A DNA stretch of 64,000 bases from Microbispora sp. NBC_01189 (GCF_036010665.1 NZ_CP108581.1:1332001-1396000), one strand, 5' to 3'. Positions 40,046 through 48,754 are shown, counted from the stretch's first letter. The notes: generated by a model from the sequence alone, not told the origin. Numbers and translations: made by a program.

Positions 40046-42993
40046 CTCGGTGTCGCCTCTCTTGCCTGCGCCGTCGGAGCTTCACCCGCGGCGCGCGTGA
40101 CGGAGCCCAAGCCGAAGAACGTGAACGCCGCCCACAGGTGCGGCTCCTGCGCGGTGACCCGCTGGGCCGAGGCGGCACGGGCCTGTGCGTGCCGGAGAGC
40201 GCTCACCGGCTCCAGCCCGTCGAGCAGCCAGGACTCGTGGAAGTCGGCCATCAGGTAGAAGCCGGCGTGCTGGCCGACCGGGTAGAGGGTCGTGATCAGC
40301 CCGGTGGGCCCGGAGGTGAGGAACGCGCGGCTCAGTCCGATGACGCCGTCCGCGGTCGCCGTTCCGCCACCGGTCTCACAGGCCGCGAGGATCACCAGGT
40401 CGGCCGCGAGGCCGAGCCCGGGCACCTCCAGGGGGCGCAGGTACCCGTCGTGACCGGCGGAGGGCGCGAGCACGAGGTACGACATCATCGGGTCGCTGTG
40501 GGCCTCGGTGACCGCGCGGCCGTGGGTGCCGAAGTACAGGACCGTCCCGGTGCCCGCGACCTCGCGCAGGGTCGCGGCGGTGGCCTTCTCCTCCGTGTAC
40601 AGCCGGACGGGTTCGCCGTACAGGCCGGCGATGTCGCCGAAACGTTCCTGCGTCCAGTCCAGCTGCTCCCCCTCGGGGAGCGGGCGCGGATTGACCAGCG
40701 CCACCAGTTCGGGAGGGGCGTTCGCGGGCCGTCCCGGTCGCGGCGCGGTCAGATCGGGGATCATGGCCAGCGCGGGCAGCACCCGGATCGCGTGGCGCTG
40801 GACGAGGTACGTCCCGGACGCGTCGCGGAGCGCGGCGAACGGCACGTGGAACAACTCGAGGTGCGGAACGACCGTGACCGGTTCGTCCGGATCGGCGGGC
40901 AGCAGGCCGGCCGGGACGACATCCCACAGCACCTCGCCGAGCCGGCGCAGTGCGGCGGCCATCGCCGCCCGCGACGCCGCGTCGTGCCGCGGCATCCGCG
41001 CGAGCCGGCCGAACTCCTTCACCGTCTCCTCCAGCCCGGCCCGGTCGACGCGGCGGGTGACCCGTGTGAGCGGGCCCCCGCGCGGCCAGACCCAGACGGT
41101 GAGCAGGTCGCCCGCGAGGAAATACTCGACGACGACGGCGTCGTGGCGGGTGAGGATGTCCCTCAGCCCCTCGCGGCTCACCGGCGGGGCGCCGCCCAGC
41201 CCCCGGGCCGGATCGCCGGGTCCGGCCCGGTTCTCGCGCAGCGTGTCGCCGAAAGCGCGGGCCCGGGCCATCTCGGAGGCCACCAGGGCGTCCTCGGGCG
41301 CGTCGAGATCGAGCAGCAGCGTCACCATCCGCTCGTAGAACGGCAGTGCCTGATCAGTTGAGATGATCTTTTCCCAGTGGGAGTCGAGCAGGGCACGCCA
41401 CACCTCGACGTAGCCGGCGGTGACACCGGCCGCCTCACGGGCCTGGTCCAGCACGAATCTCGCCGCGGCCGCGGGGGCCGACCGGGCGAGGCGGTCACGC
41501 ATGAGAGCGAGCGCGTCGGCGCCGCCGCGTGCGGACAACAGCACCAGTTCACCCGCCGACCCGGGCTCGGGCGCCCCGTGGGCGGCCAGCGCGTCCGCCG
41601 TCTCCCGCATCGCGTCCTGACCGGCGGCCAGGGCGTGGTCCACGCGCGCCGCCGACGACTCGATCGTCTCCGGGCCGTCCGACGGCGATCCCGTCGAGCG
41701 CAGCACGCCGCACACGGTCTCGGCCGCCTCCGCGCATTCGGCCGCGGCGGCGGCGAGGCCGGAGGACGACGGGCCAGCACCCGCCAGATCCGCGATCCGG
41801 CGCAACGACTCACCCAGCGGTTCGGCCGTGTCCCGAAGGAACCGGAGCGTGTCGAGCCAGGGGGTGAAGGCCCCGGGCCCGAGCGTGATCTCACGCCGTA
41901 CGTCCGCCGCGGCGACCAGCGCCTCGGGCAGGACGGCGAAGCGGGATCCGGCGAACGCGCAGCGGATCCGCGCGTCGCACAGCCCGAGCAGGTCGATCAC
42001 GCGGCCGGTGCTCGTGGACGCCTCGCCGCCCGCGGACAACTCGGCCGCGCGGTCGAGGATCGGCGCGGCCTGACCGAACCTCCCGGCGGCCAGCAACTCG
42101 ATGCCGAGACGGCGCAGCGCCGCCCCGTCTTCGATCCTGTCTCCCACCCCGAAGAGGGTCGGCGGGGGCGCGTCCGCTCTCGCGAGGACCACGAGTTCCC
42201 ATCCGGCGCCCGGAGCCGCCGGCGCCAGGCCGACGGCGACGTCCGGGCCGCGCGCCAGCCGGAGGAACCCTCCGCCGTGCTCCGCGAACGCGCTCGCGGA
42301 GGAGACGGTCACGGTCGTGCCGTACGCCGGGCCGGCGACGACCCGCCACCGGCCCCGGAGCGACGCGGCGTCGAGCAGCGCACGAAGGGCCTCCAGGGAG
42401 GCGGGCCGCGGGGACGTGACCGGCTCCATCGCGCCGGGGCGGGGTTCGCGGGCCGGAGCGGACGCGACATCAGGAACCCGAGCGGACGCGACATCAGGAA
42501 CCCGAGCGGACGCGACATCAGGAACCCGAGCGGAGGCGACATCAGGAGCCCGAGCGGCGCCGGGCCCCAGCATGCGGAGGTGGCCCCGGGGCGTGAAGCG
42601 CTGTCTCACGCGGGCGACGACGGCACTCCCCACCCAGCCGGGGCCCGTGTAGACGGCGTCGAACCACCAGCCGCCGGCGTCCTCCGAGAGGTACCCGTCC
42701 AGGGTGCCCGTTCCGTCCGGCCACGAGGTCGACACCAGCGGAAAGGGCCCGTCCACCCGCCAGGAGCCGGTCAGCGGCTCCCCCGACGCCAGGCGCGCCT
42801 CGGCGGCGCCGCCGGGACGCAGCCACAGCTCGCCGTGGGCGAACAGCCGGAGCAGGAAGGAGTCCCGCGGTCGTGGCGGCACCTCACGCCACTCGGCGAG
42901 CCACCCGTCCGTCCGGTACACGGGCTCGGCGAGCAGGACCGTGGCGGGCTCGCCGGCGAGCGCCGCTCCGTCCCCGCTCACCTCCCCGTTCAC
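40042..42993 (-). CDS. CHAT-domain caspase-like protease
   Basis: A 983-residue protein. The C-terminal 350 residues are a CHAT domain: VPHLELFHVPFAAL, LYFGTHGRA (catalytic His about 824), VILAACETGGGT (catalytic Cys about 868) and GLITTLYPVGQHAGFYLM. The middle is helical and TPR-like (GIELLAAGRFGQAAPILDRAAELS, ALVASEMARARAFGDTL). The N-terminal 150 residues form a beta-rich module, followed by four 8-residue repeats (RVPDVASA type). CHAT proteins cleave partner proteins in conflict and death pathways. GTG 42993 overlaps the upstream cyclase-like stop, and its own stop overlaps the next start, so the three are translationally coupled. Confidence 0.88.
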   Translation of the reverse strand: MNGEVSGDGAALAGEPATVLLAEPVYRTDGWLAEWREVPPRPRDSFLLRLFAHGELWLRPGGAAEARLASGEPLTGSWRVDGPFPLVSTSWPDGTGTLDGYLSEDAGGWWFDAVYTGPGWVGSAVVARVRQRFTPRGHLRMLGPGAARAPDVASARVPDVASARVPDVASARVPDVASAPAREPRPGAMEPVTSPRPASLEALRALLDAASLRGRWRVVAGPAYGTTVTVSSASAFAEHGGGFLRLARGPDVAVGLAPAAPGAGWELVVLARADAPPPTLFGVGDRIEDGAALRRLGIELLAAGRFGQAAPILDRAAELSAGGEASTSTGRVIDLLGLCDARIRCAFAGSRFAVLPEALVAAADVRREITLGPGAFTPWLDTLRFLRDTAEPLGESLRRIADLAGAGPSSSGLAAAAAECAEAAETVCGVLRSTGSPSDGPETIESSAARVDHALAAGQDAMRETADALAAHGAPEPGSAGELVLLSARGGADALALMRDRLARSAPAAAARFVLDQAREAAGVTAGYVEVWRALLDSHWEKIISTDQALPFYERMVTLLLDLDAPEDALVASEMARARAFGDTLRENRAGPGDPARGLGGAPPVSREGLRDILTRHDAVVVEYFLAGDLLTVWVWPRGGPLTRVTRRVDRAGLEETVKEFGRLARMPRHDAASRAAMAAALRRLGEVLWDVVPAGLLPADPDEPVTVVPHLELFHVPFAALRDASGTYLVQRHAIRVLPALAMIPDLTAPRPGRPANAPPELVALVNPRPLPEGEQLDWTQERFGDIAGLYGEPVRLYTEEKATAATLREVAGTGTVLYFGTHGRAVTEAHSDPMMSYLVLAPSAGHDGYLRPLEVPGLGLAADLVILAACETGGGTATADGVIGLSRAFLTSGPTGLITTLYPVGQHAGFYLMADFHESWLLDGLEPVSALRHAQARAASAQRVTAQEPHLWAAFTFFGLGSVTRAAGEAPTAQAREATPR
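42461..42556. repeat. Four in-frame 24-bp repeats in the CHAT gene
   Basis: Units begin at 42461, 42485, 42509 and 42533; the first three are identical and the fourth differs at two positions. They encode eight-residue repeats in the linker after the N-terminal module. Confidence 0.85.
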
Positions 42994-43547
42994 GTCGCCT
43001 CGCCGTACGCGTAGACGTACGCCGGGACGTGCCTGCCCTGCGCGGTCGCGGTGACCCGGCGGAACTGCTCCCGGTGCAGGCCGGTCGACTCCGGATAGGC
43101 CAGTTCGTCGAGGAGCCGGGCACTGAGGATCAACGCCAGATCGTGTTCGGCGCTTTCCAGCAGGGCCGCGCGGAGGTCGTCGCTGCCGCACAGGTCGCGG
43201 GCGACCCGCACCGCCTGTCCGTCGAACCCCTCGTCGGTCAGCCGGACCAGCCCCTGGTGGAAGGAGATCCGGCAGCGCAGGCGGTGCGCGCCGGACAGCC
43301 GCCGGTTCCGCCGCCACAGCGCGTTGCGCAGTTCCCGGCTCAGATCGGAGACCACGCGCGCCTCGTTGACCCCCGAGCTCAACACGAGCAGGAGGCCCGA
43401 CGGCAGGACCTGAAGAGCGATCTGGTCGACCCCGGCCGCCGCGCTCGCGCTCTCGACGACGTCGGCGACCGGGGAGTACGGATGGTCCACCGGGCCTTCG
43501 GCCTCCACCACCGCGCACAACCGCCGCACCGGGTCCGACCCGTCCAT
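42990..43547 (-). CDS. Degenerate nucleotide-cyclase-like domain protein
   Basis: A 185-residue protein that aligns by eye to the cyclase-like domain of the gene at 38642: LRNALWRRNRRLSGAHRLRCRISFHQGLVRLTDEGFDG resembles the R..R..MH.G.V....G..G segment, then AVRVARDLCGSDDLRAAL and LILSARLLDEL. The metal-binding GDG is replaced by PSG (49-51) and the first aspartate is not present, so it should be inactive, perhaps a binding or regulatory partner. ATG 43547 follows GGAGGG. It begins 39 bp after the Crp-like gene and overlaps the CHAT gene (GTGA). Confidence 0.65.
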   Translation of the reverse strand: MDGSDPVRRLCAVVEAEGPVDHPYSPVADVVESASAAAGVDQIALQVLPSGLLLVLSSGVNEARVVSDLSRELRNALWRRNRRLSGAHRLRCRISFHQGLVRLTDEGFDGQAVRVARDLCGSDDLRAALLESAEHDLALILSARLLDELAYPESTGLHREQFRRVTATAQGRHVPAYVYAYGEAT

Positions 43548-43586
43548 TCGCCCTCCGCCCACCCAGCCGCCCACACAGCGTCCTCG

Positions 43587-44363
43587 TCAGTCCTCCTCAC
43601 TGTGCGGGCCCGGCGGCGGCCAGACTCCGTATTCCGGCGGGATTTCGCTGATTCCCGCCGCGTCGCACAGAGCCTGCCTGTCTCTGATCAGGATCCTTCC
43701 GTACCGCGTCTCGATCACCTTGCGGGCCTTGAGCTCCCGCAGGATCTTGTGCACGCTGTTCTCCCGGGAGCCGATCATGGCGGCCAGTTCCTGCTGCGTC
43801 AGGGACGCGATCAGCACGCCCTCGCGCGTCGCCTCGCCGTACCGGGTGGCGAGGTAGAGCAGCATCCGCACCGCGCGGACGGGCACGGGGGAGGTCCCGA
43901 TCTCGATGCGCTGCCAGGTGGCGTGGCGCAGCTTTCCCACCACGGTCACGTTCACCGCGAGTGCCGCGCCGGGATGCCGGGCGAGGAAGTCGAGGAAATC
44001 GCGCTGACCGATCCTGCGCACGAAGCACGGGCCGACCGTCACCACCGACGCGACCCGGGGGCTGCCGTCCAGCGCGGCGAACTCCCCGACGAGGTCTCCC
44101 CCCGCGCGGATCGCGAGCAGGGCCACCTTGCCGTCCGCACTGTTGCTCAGGACTTTCACGTATCCCTGGATGATGAGGAAGACGTGCCTGGTCCTCCTGT
44201 CACCCTCCATGACGATCGTCTCTCCGCTGGCCACCTGGAGCGGATCACCGGCCGAGAGCATCTCGTCTCGCGTCACCGGGTCAAGCGAACCGAGAAAGGT
44301 ATTGGGAGGCCATGACCCCACCCGCCGGGGGCCGTGTGAAGGTTCTGGCGTCGATGCGGCCAT
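43587..44363 (-). CDS. Crp/Fnr-family regulator heading the CHAT operon
   Basis: A 258-residue regulator. The cNMP-type sensor domain spans about residues 20-150 (LQVASGETIVMEGDRRTRHVFLIIQGYVKVLSNS, shown by VMEGD and GDLVGEFAALDGSPR), and the C-terminal winged helix has LTQQELAAMIGSRENSVHKILREL. The phosphate-binding arginine region of CAP reads EFAALDGSPRVAS, so cyclic nucleotide binding is plausible. GGGAG lies six bases before ATG 44363. As first gene of the operon with cyclase-like proteins, it may sense the nucleotide they make; that is inference. Confidence 0.88.
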   Translation of the reverse strand: MAASTPEPSHGPRRVGSWPPNTFLGSLDPVTRDEMLSAGDPLQVASGETIVMEGDRRTRHVFLIIQGYVKVLSNSADGKVALLAIRAGGDLVGEFAALDGSPRVASVVTVGPCFVRRIGQRDFLDFLARHPGAALAVNVTVVGKLRHATWQRIEIGTSPVPVRAVRMLLYLATRYGEATREGVLIASLTQQELAAMIGSRENSVHKILRELKARKVIETRYGRILIRDRQALCDAAGISEIPPEYGVWPPPGPHSEED

Positions 44364-44493
44364 TTACGCTCCCTGGATTCACCACGGGATCAGATTTTTT
44401 CGATTTATAGCGCAAACTCCGCGAAAAGGCTGGATCGTTCCCAAGAAACAATGTCACGATCTGTCGGCGTCACCTCGACCCCGTGGAGGACCC
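44364..44493. promoter_or_regulatory. AT-rich divergent promoter region
   Basis: The 130 bp between the Crp-like gene and the divergent peptidase gene contain the most AT-rich run nearby (TTTTTTCGATTTATAG near 44395). The minus strand has TATAAA near 44405. It probably drives both directions. Confidence 0.5.
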
Positions 44494-46821
44494 GTGGACA
44501 CGGTCGCATTCTGGTCCAGGCGCCTCGCCGAACATCTCGTTCCGGCCGAGGCCGCCTCGGCCGGACGTGTGGGCGAGGCGTATGTGGCCGGTGGCCGGCG
44601 GCGCCGCGACCTCCTGCGCGCCGCCGCCGCCGAACCCGGGGGCTTCGGCGGCGGCGGCGCCGGGGAACTGCCGATCATCCTCGACGCGCTCCGCGTCGTC
44701 TCCGGCGACCTGCTCGGCCTGCTGGCCTCCCATCCGCTGGTCAATCTGCTCATGCTCCTGGCTCTCCGTTCGGGGCGGCCGGCCGCCGGCTTTGGCGTCC
44801 CTCCGCGCGCTCCCCGGCCCGGCCCCGCTGCCTCACCCGACCCCGCTCCCGTGCTCGACCAGACCATCGCCGGGCTCCGGAACCGGCTGCGGGCCCAGGG
44901 CGTCGCCGGCGACCGCGCGGAGTCGCTCACCTACGACACCCTCAAGCTGGTCTTCCAGCAGGACCGCGACCCCGCCGAGATCGAGGCGTTCCTCCGGGCG
45001 CTTTCCGGCAGCCCACCCGCGGGGCCTCCGGCCGGGCCGGCGACCACGCGGGCGCTCGCCGGAAGAGGCGGTGACTCCTCCGACTGGCTGCTGCCGCCAT
45101 GGCTCTGGTTCTACTTCCTCGGGGTCCTCGCCCCGGGCGTGCCCGGGGCGCTGGACGGCCTCCGGCAGGACGCCGACGGCATGACGGTGCTCGTCGGCTC
45201 CCTGCTGACCAACGCCGAGCGTGGCGCGGCGGCGCTCCTGACCGCGACCGGGGCCCTGGAGTTCCTCCCCGCGCTGCTCCTGCTGGCCGGGATCGCCGGG
45301 GTGCTGTTTCCGGGGGCGCGCGGGCGATGGGCCGAACACCGGCACCGGCTGCTGCCCAGCGACGACCCGGTGATCGAGGCGATGACGGCCTTCGTCCGGA
45401 GCCACGCCCCCGCCGCCGGTGTCCGCCTCGGCGAACGGCACGACCGGCTGGCCCGGGTCTATCCGGTCGGCTGGCGGGAGGCGCGCGTCGCGGTCTACCC
45501 CCCGCTGGTGAGCCTGTGGAGCCGGGACCGGGAGGCGGCCCGGGCCGTGCTGCTCCACGAGGTCGCCCACCTGCGCCAGGGAGACCACCTGATCGTCGGT
45601 CTCGCCGGCCCGTTCGCCTGGGTCGTCAGGATGTGGGGCGCGGCCCTCGCCGTACTCACGCCGGTGTCGGCGGTGTATCTCGTCGCGGACGGCGCCGGAG
45701 GGTCGTCGCTGTTCGCGGCCGTCCTGAAGGTCGTCGCCGCGCTCCCGATCACCCTGATCCTGCCCGTGGCGGGCCTCTGGGCCGCGGAGCTCAGCGCGGA
45801 CCGTTACGCGATGAGCGCCGTCGGGCCCGCCGCGCTGGCCCGCGCCCTCGGCCCCGCCCGCCCGCGGGCGCACCCCGTCCTGCGTGCCCTCGCGCTGCTG
45901 AGCCATCCTCCGCTACGGCTCCGCCTGTGGGCCGCGCGCCTGTGGCCCGGCGGTACGGCGGCCCTGGCCGCTCTCTGGCCCCTGGCGATCGTGGTGCGCA
46001 TCGCCGCGATCGTGGTCTTCCAGCTGATCGCCCTGAACCTCACCGGGTCCTCCTTCGGCGAGTCGGTGCGGACGGTGATCGGGTGGCTGCCCGAGCGGTT
46101 GTCGCCGGCCCGGACCCAGCTCACCGAGATCACCGCCCTCCTCGTCGCCTGGCCCCTGATCGCCCCGCTCTGGCTCCGCGTCTGGACGCCGGTCCACGCG
46201 TCCCGGCAGCGCTTCGCGCCCTACCTGGTCTCGGCCCTCGTCCCCGGCCTGCTCGCCTCGGGAAGTCTCGGGGCCGGCCCGTCGACAGGCTCCGGACCTG
46301 CCGGTCCGGTCCCCGGCGCCACCGCCACAGTCACGGCCGTGGTGACGACCGCCGCACCGCAGGCGACGGCGGACCGGACCGGCCTGATCGACGACCGGCC
46401 GTGGACCGGCCAGGAGCTTCCCGTCGACCTGCGCATCCAGGCTCCGTACCGGAAACTCGAACAGCACGGCGACGACCCGGAGTGGCGGAGCGTCGCGGCG
46501 GGGTGGCTCGGCGCGGGCGCCTGGCGGGCCGAGCGCGACGGACGGCTCGCCTTCTCCGACCTGGCGAAGCGGCCCGGCCTGCGACCGACGGAGGGCGGCT
46601 GGCTGCGGATCGGCGACACGGTGACCTTCTGGCTGCCCGTCGAGCGGGACGCGGCCGGCGAGACAATGATCATCGAGATCAACGGGACCATCGACCTCAG
46701 CGGTGGTCAGGCGGTCATGGACGCGCTGTGGGCGCGCAAGCCCGACGGCTCCGCGGCGGATCTGGGCTCTTTCCCCGACCTGGAGTTCACCGCCGTCCTC
46801 GACGTCTCCACCGCGCCCTGA
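44494..46821 (+). CDS. Membrane-bound HEXXH (M48/M56-type) metallopeptidase
   Basis: A 775-residue integral membrane protein. The zinc site is VLLHEVAHLRQGDHLI (HEVAH about 354-358), with the third ligand probably in AAELSADRYAMSAV (about 431), as in M48 peptidases. At least seven hydrophobic helices surround it, and a C-terminal soluble domain (about 640-775) ends SFPDLEFTAVLDVSTAP. GTG 44494 follows GGAGG at five bases. It is divergent from the Crp > CHAT operon and shares its promoter region, so a functional link, such as signal release at the membrane, is plausible but unproven. Confidence 0.8.
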   Translation: MDTVAFWSRRLAEHLVPAEAASAGRVGEAYVAGGRRRRDLLRAAAAEPGGFGGGGAGELPIILDALRVVSGDLLGLLASHPLVNLLMLLALRSGRPAAGFGVPPRAPRPGPAASPDPAPVLDQTIAGLRNRLRAQGVAGDRAESLTYDTLKLVFQQDRDPAEIEAFLRALSGSPPAGPPAGPATTRALAGRGGDSSDWLLPPWLWFYFLGVLAPGVPGALDGLRQDADGMTVLVGSLLTNAERGAAALLTATGALEFLPALLLLAGIAGVLFPGARGRWAEHRHRLLPSDDPVIEAMTAFVRSHAPAAGVRLGERHDRLARVYPVGWREARVAVYPPLVSLWSRDREAARAVLLHEVAHLRQGDHLIVGLAGPFAWVVRMWGAALAVLTPVSAVYLVADGAGGSSLFAAVLKVVAALPITLILPVAGLWAAELSADRYAMSAVGPAALARALGPARPRAHPVLRALALLSHPPLRLRLWAARLWPGGTAALAALWPLAIVVRIAAIVVFQLIALNLTGSSFGESVRTVIGWLPERLSPARTQLTEITALLVAWPLIAPLWLRVWTPVHASRQRFAPYLVSALVPGLLASGSLGAGPSTGSGPAGPVPGATATVTAVVTTAAPQATADRTGLIDDRPWTGQELPVDLRIQAPYRKLEQHGDDPEWRSVAAGWLGAGAWRAERDGRLAFSDLAKRPGLRPTEGGWLRIGDTVTFWLPVERDAAGETMIIEINGTIDLSGGQAVMDALWARKPDGSAADLGSFPDLEFTAVLDVSTAP

Positions 46822-46847
46822 CGCGCTGATCGGATCACGTCGACCGC

Positions 46848-46899
46848 GATGGTGAACGGCGGTGGTGAACGGCGGTGGTGAACGGCGGTGGTGAACCGC
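46848..46899. repeat. Four 13-bp tandem repeats beside tRNA-Lys
   Basis: GGTGGTGAACGGC-type units begin at 46848, 46861, 46874 and 46887; the first and last differ by one base each. The array lies between the peptidase stop and the 3' end of the tRNA gene. Confidence 0.75.
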
Positions 46900-46907
46900 T
46901 GTGGTGG

Positions 46908-46981
46908 TGCGCCGCCAGGGACTCGAACCCCGGACCCGCTGATTAAGAGTCAGCTGCTCTGACCAACTGAGCTAGCGGCGC
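46908..46981 (-). tRNA. tRNA-Lys (anticodon CTT)
   Basis: A complete 74-nt cloverleaf on the minus strand: acceptor GCGCCGC pairs with GCGGCGC, D arm GCTC/GAGC, anticodon stem GCTGA/TCAGC around loop CTCTTAA (anticodon CTT), variable GGGTC, T arm CGGGG-TTCGAGT-CCCTG. CCA is encoded at 46905-46907. Confidence 0.97.
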
Positions 46982-47116
46982 CCGCACGACAAGGGTAGCG
47001 GCGTCCGGGGTCGTCCCGCGTCACGACGCGGCCGGACCCTGTCCTGCTCTTACGTCGTCGGGGTATTCCCATTCCGCGCTCCGGGATAGGTGAATGACGA
47101 CGAAGGGAGAGTCACA

Positions 47117-47482
47117 ATGACACCGGATCTCTGGTCGTATCCCGACACCGTTTACGGCACCGGAGGGCAGATGGACGTCGTCGGGTACGACGTCCAGGCC
47201 GTGGACGGAAAGATCGGGTCCGTGGACGAGGCCACCTACGAGGCCGGCCAAAGCTACATCGTCGTCGACACGGGCCCCTGGATCTTCGGTAAGAAGGTCA
47301 TGCTCCCCGCGAGCGTGGTGAAGAGCATCGACCGCGAGGATCGCAAGATCTTCGTCAGCAGGACCAAGCAGGAGATCAAGAACGCACCGGAGTACGACGA
47401 GGCGGCGGTGATGCAGCCCGAGTACCGGGACCGCCTGGCCGACTACTACGGGCGCTTCCCTCACAGCAGCGAGACCCTGTGA
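47117..47482 (+). CDS. PRC-barrel domain protein
   Basis: A 121-residue protein with a PRC-barrel: VVGYDVQAVDGKIGSVDEATYEAGQSYIVVDTG, shown by DGKIGSVDEA and VDTGPWIFGKKVMLPASVV, then IDREDRKIFVSRTKQEIKNAP. These small barrels are common in stress-induced soluble proteins and RNA-processing factors. AGGGAGAG precedes ATG 47117. It stands alone, closed by a hairpin at 47505-47535. Function unknown. Confidence 0.88.
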   Translation: MTPDLWSYPDTVYGTGGQMDVVGYDVQAVDGKIGSVDEATYEAGQSYIVVDTGPWIFGKKVMLPASVVKSIDREDRKIFVSRTKQEIKNAPEYDEAAVMQPEYRDRLADYYGRFPHSSETL

Positions 47483-47504
47483 CGGCATGACGGAGTGACG
47501 GAGC

Positions 47505-47535
47505 GAGGGGCCGCGCCGCCACGGCGTGGCCCCTC
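47505..47535 (+). terminator. Hairpin after PRC-barrel gene
   Basis: 14-bp arms (GAGGGGCCGCGCCG and near-complement, one G-T wobble) around a 3-nt loop, 22 bp after the stop. Confidence 0.75.
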
Positions 47536-47601
47536 ACCACGTGTCCGCCCGGCCCACCGCCTTGCCGGACGGGCCCGCACGTCAGACCGGTACGGCCGGC
47601 T

Positions 47602-48198
47602 TCATGGCCAGGTGGTGTCGGATGTCGGATTCGTAGGGGCGACGATGCGCAGTTTCTCCAGCAGTGTGACGAACGTCGAAGCATACGGCGACGGGGCCAC
47701 GACCGACGCGACCCTGTCCCAGTCCACCTGTTCGCGCATCGCCCGGACCATCGGCAGCAGCGAGCCGTAGTCGCAGACGTGCTCGGACAGCGGCATGATC
47801 CAGGAGATCACCAGGTCGGTGGCTTCGAGGACGGGAAGGCTCAGCGCGGCGACGTTGATCGGCTCGGCCCGGGCCAGCATGACCTCGGTGACGGGCCGCT
47901 CGGCGAGCGAGAAGATCAGATCGACGAGCACACCCTCCTCGTCGAACGCCTTGACCAGCCAGTCCTCCGGTGGTCTCGCGGTCCGGAAACCCAGGCCCTC
48001 CAGGGTCTTCAGCGCGAGCGGGACGTCTTCCTCCAGCAGAGCGAAGTCGACGTCGTGCAGCGATGGCGCGGCGCCCCTCGCGTACCCGGCGCAGCCCCCG
48101 GCCAGGGCGAAACGCACCCCGGCCTCCTTGAGCCCGGAGCCGGCGCGCTTGAGCGTGTCGAGAATCGCGTCGGTGACTTCGTGACTGTGACTACCCAC
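47602..48198 (-). CDS. Nucleotidyltransferase-fold protein
   Basis: A 198-residue protein with the polymerase-beta-type nucleotidyltransferase pattern: FALAGGCAGYARG, then SLHDVDFALLEED (DxD at about residues 49-51) and VLVDLIFSLAERP giving a third acidic residue. Similar proteins are often toxin-like or antibiotic-modifying enzymes. Its last residues (APTNPTSDTTWP) are unremarkable. It is divergent from the DUF1360 gene. No antitoxin-like partner is seen. Confidence 0.75.
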   Translation of the reverse strand: MGSHSHEVTDAILDTLKRAGSGLKEAGVRFALAGGCAGYARGAAPSLHDVDFALLEEDVPLALKTLEGLGFRTARPPEDWLVKAFDEEGVLVDLIFSLAERPVTEVMLARAEPINVAALSLPVLEATDLVISWIMPLSEHVCDYGSLLPMVRAMREQVDWDRVASVVAPSPYASTFVTLLEKLRIVAPTNPTSDTTWP

Positions 48199-48253
48199 TC
48201 ACGTCGCTTGCCCAGCAATGTTCGCCGCAAACAATCGAGGGTAGGGCGCGCTC

Positions 48254-48754
48254 ATGACCGAGACCCTGCAGGAGATCAAGCGCGCCTACGAGGGCGAGGA
48301 GAACCGTCCGCTCGCCTCGTACACACGGGTTCTCGCGGTGTACGGCGGGGCCGTTTCCGCGTTGCTGGCCACGGCCAGGCTGACCGGCCGGAAGCCGCCC
48401 GAGAAGATCAGCCCGATGGACCTCATGCTCATGGGCCTGTTCACGCACCGGCTCTCACGGACGCTGGCCAAGGACCCGGTGACCAGCCCGATACGCGCCC
48501 CCTTCACCCGCTATGAGGGCGTCTCCGGCCCGGCCGAGCTGAGCGAGAAGGTCCGCGGTCACGGGCTGCGGCACGCCGTGGGCGAGCTGCTGACCTGCCC
48601 GTTCTGCCTGTCCCAGTGGGTGGCGACCGGCTACGCCGCGGGCACGGTGTTCTTTCCCCGCCTGACCCGGCTCGCGGGCGCCACCATGGCGGCCGTGGCG
48701 ATCTCCGACTGGCTCCAGTTCGCCTACGCCCGGCTCATGAAGGCCGCGGAGTGA
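48254..48754 (+). CDS. DUF1360 membrane protein
   Basis: A 166-residue protein with the DUF1360 features: MDLMLMGLFTHRLSRTLAKDPVTSPIRAPFT (in part LMGLFTHRLSR and KDPVTSPIRAPF), the CPFC motif in LLTCPFCLSQWVATGYAAG, and terminal hydrophobic helices. Bacillus relatives are spore- or membrane-associated. It is coupled by GTGA overlap to the next membrane protein. Function unknown. Confidence 0.88.
   Translation: MTETLQEIKRAYEGEENRPLASYTRVLAVYGGAVSALLATARLTGRKPPEKISPMDLMLMGLFTHRLSRTLAKDPVTSPIRAPFTRYEGVSGPAELSEKVRGHGLRHAVGELLTCPFCLSQWVATGYAAGTVFFPRLTRLAGATMAAVAISDWLQFAYARLMKAAE

Noticed and set aside
42461-42556. CRISPR-like array
   Set aside because: 24-bp units are contiguous, in frame and without spacers; a protein repeat.
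42993-43518. Longer N-terminus for the CHAT protein
   Set aside because: Antisense-like arginine/glycine-rich sequence overlapping the cyclase-like gene; GTG 42993 with GTGA coupling fits better.
46848-46981. Integrated element at tRNA-Lys
   Set aside because: No integrase and no second copy of the tRNA end seen in the window; kept only as a possibility to check.
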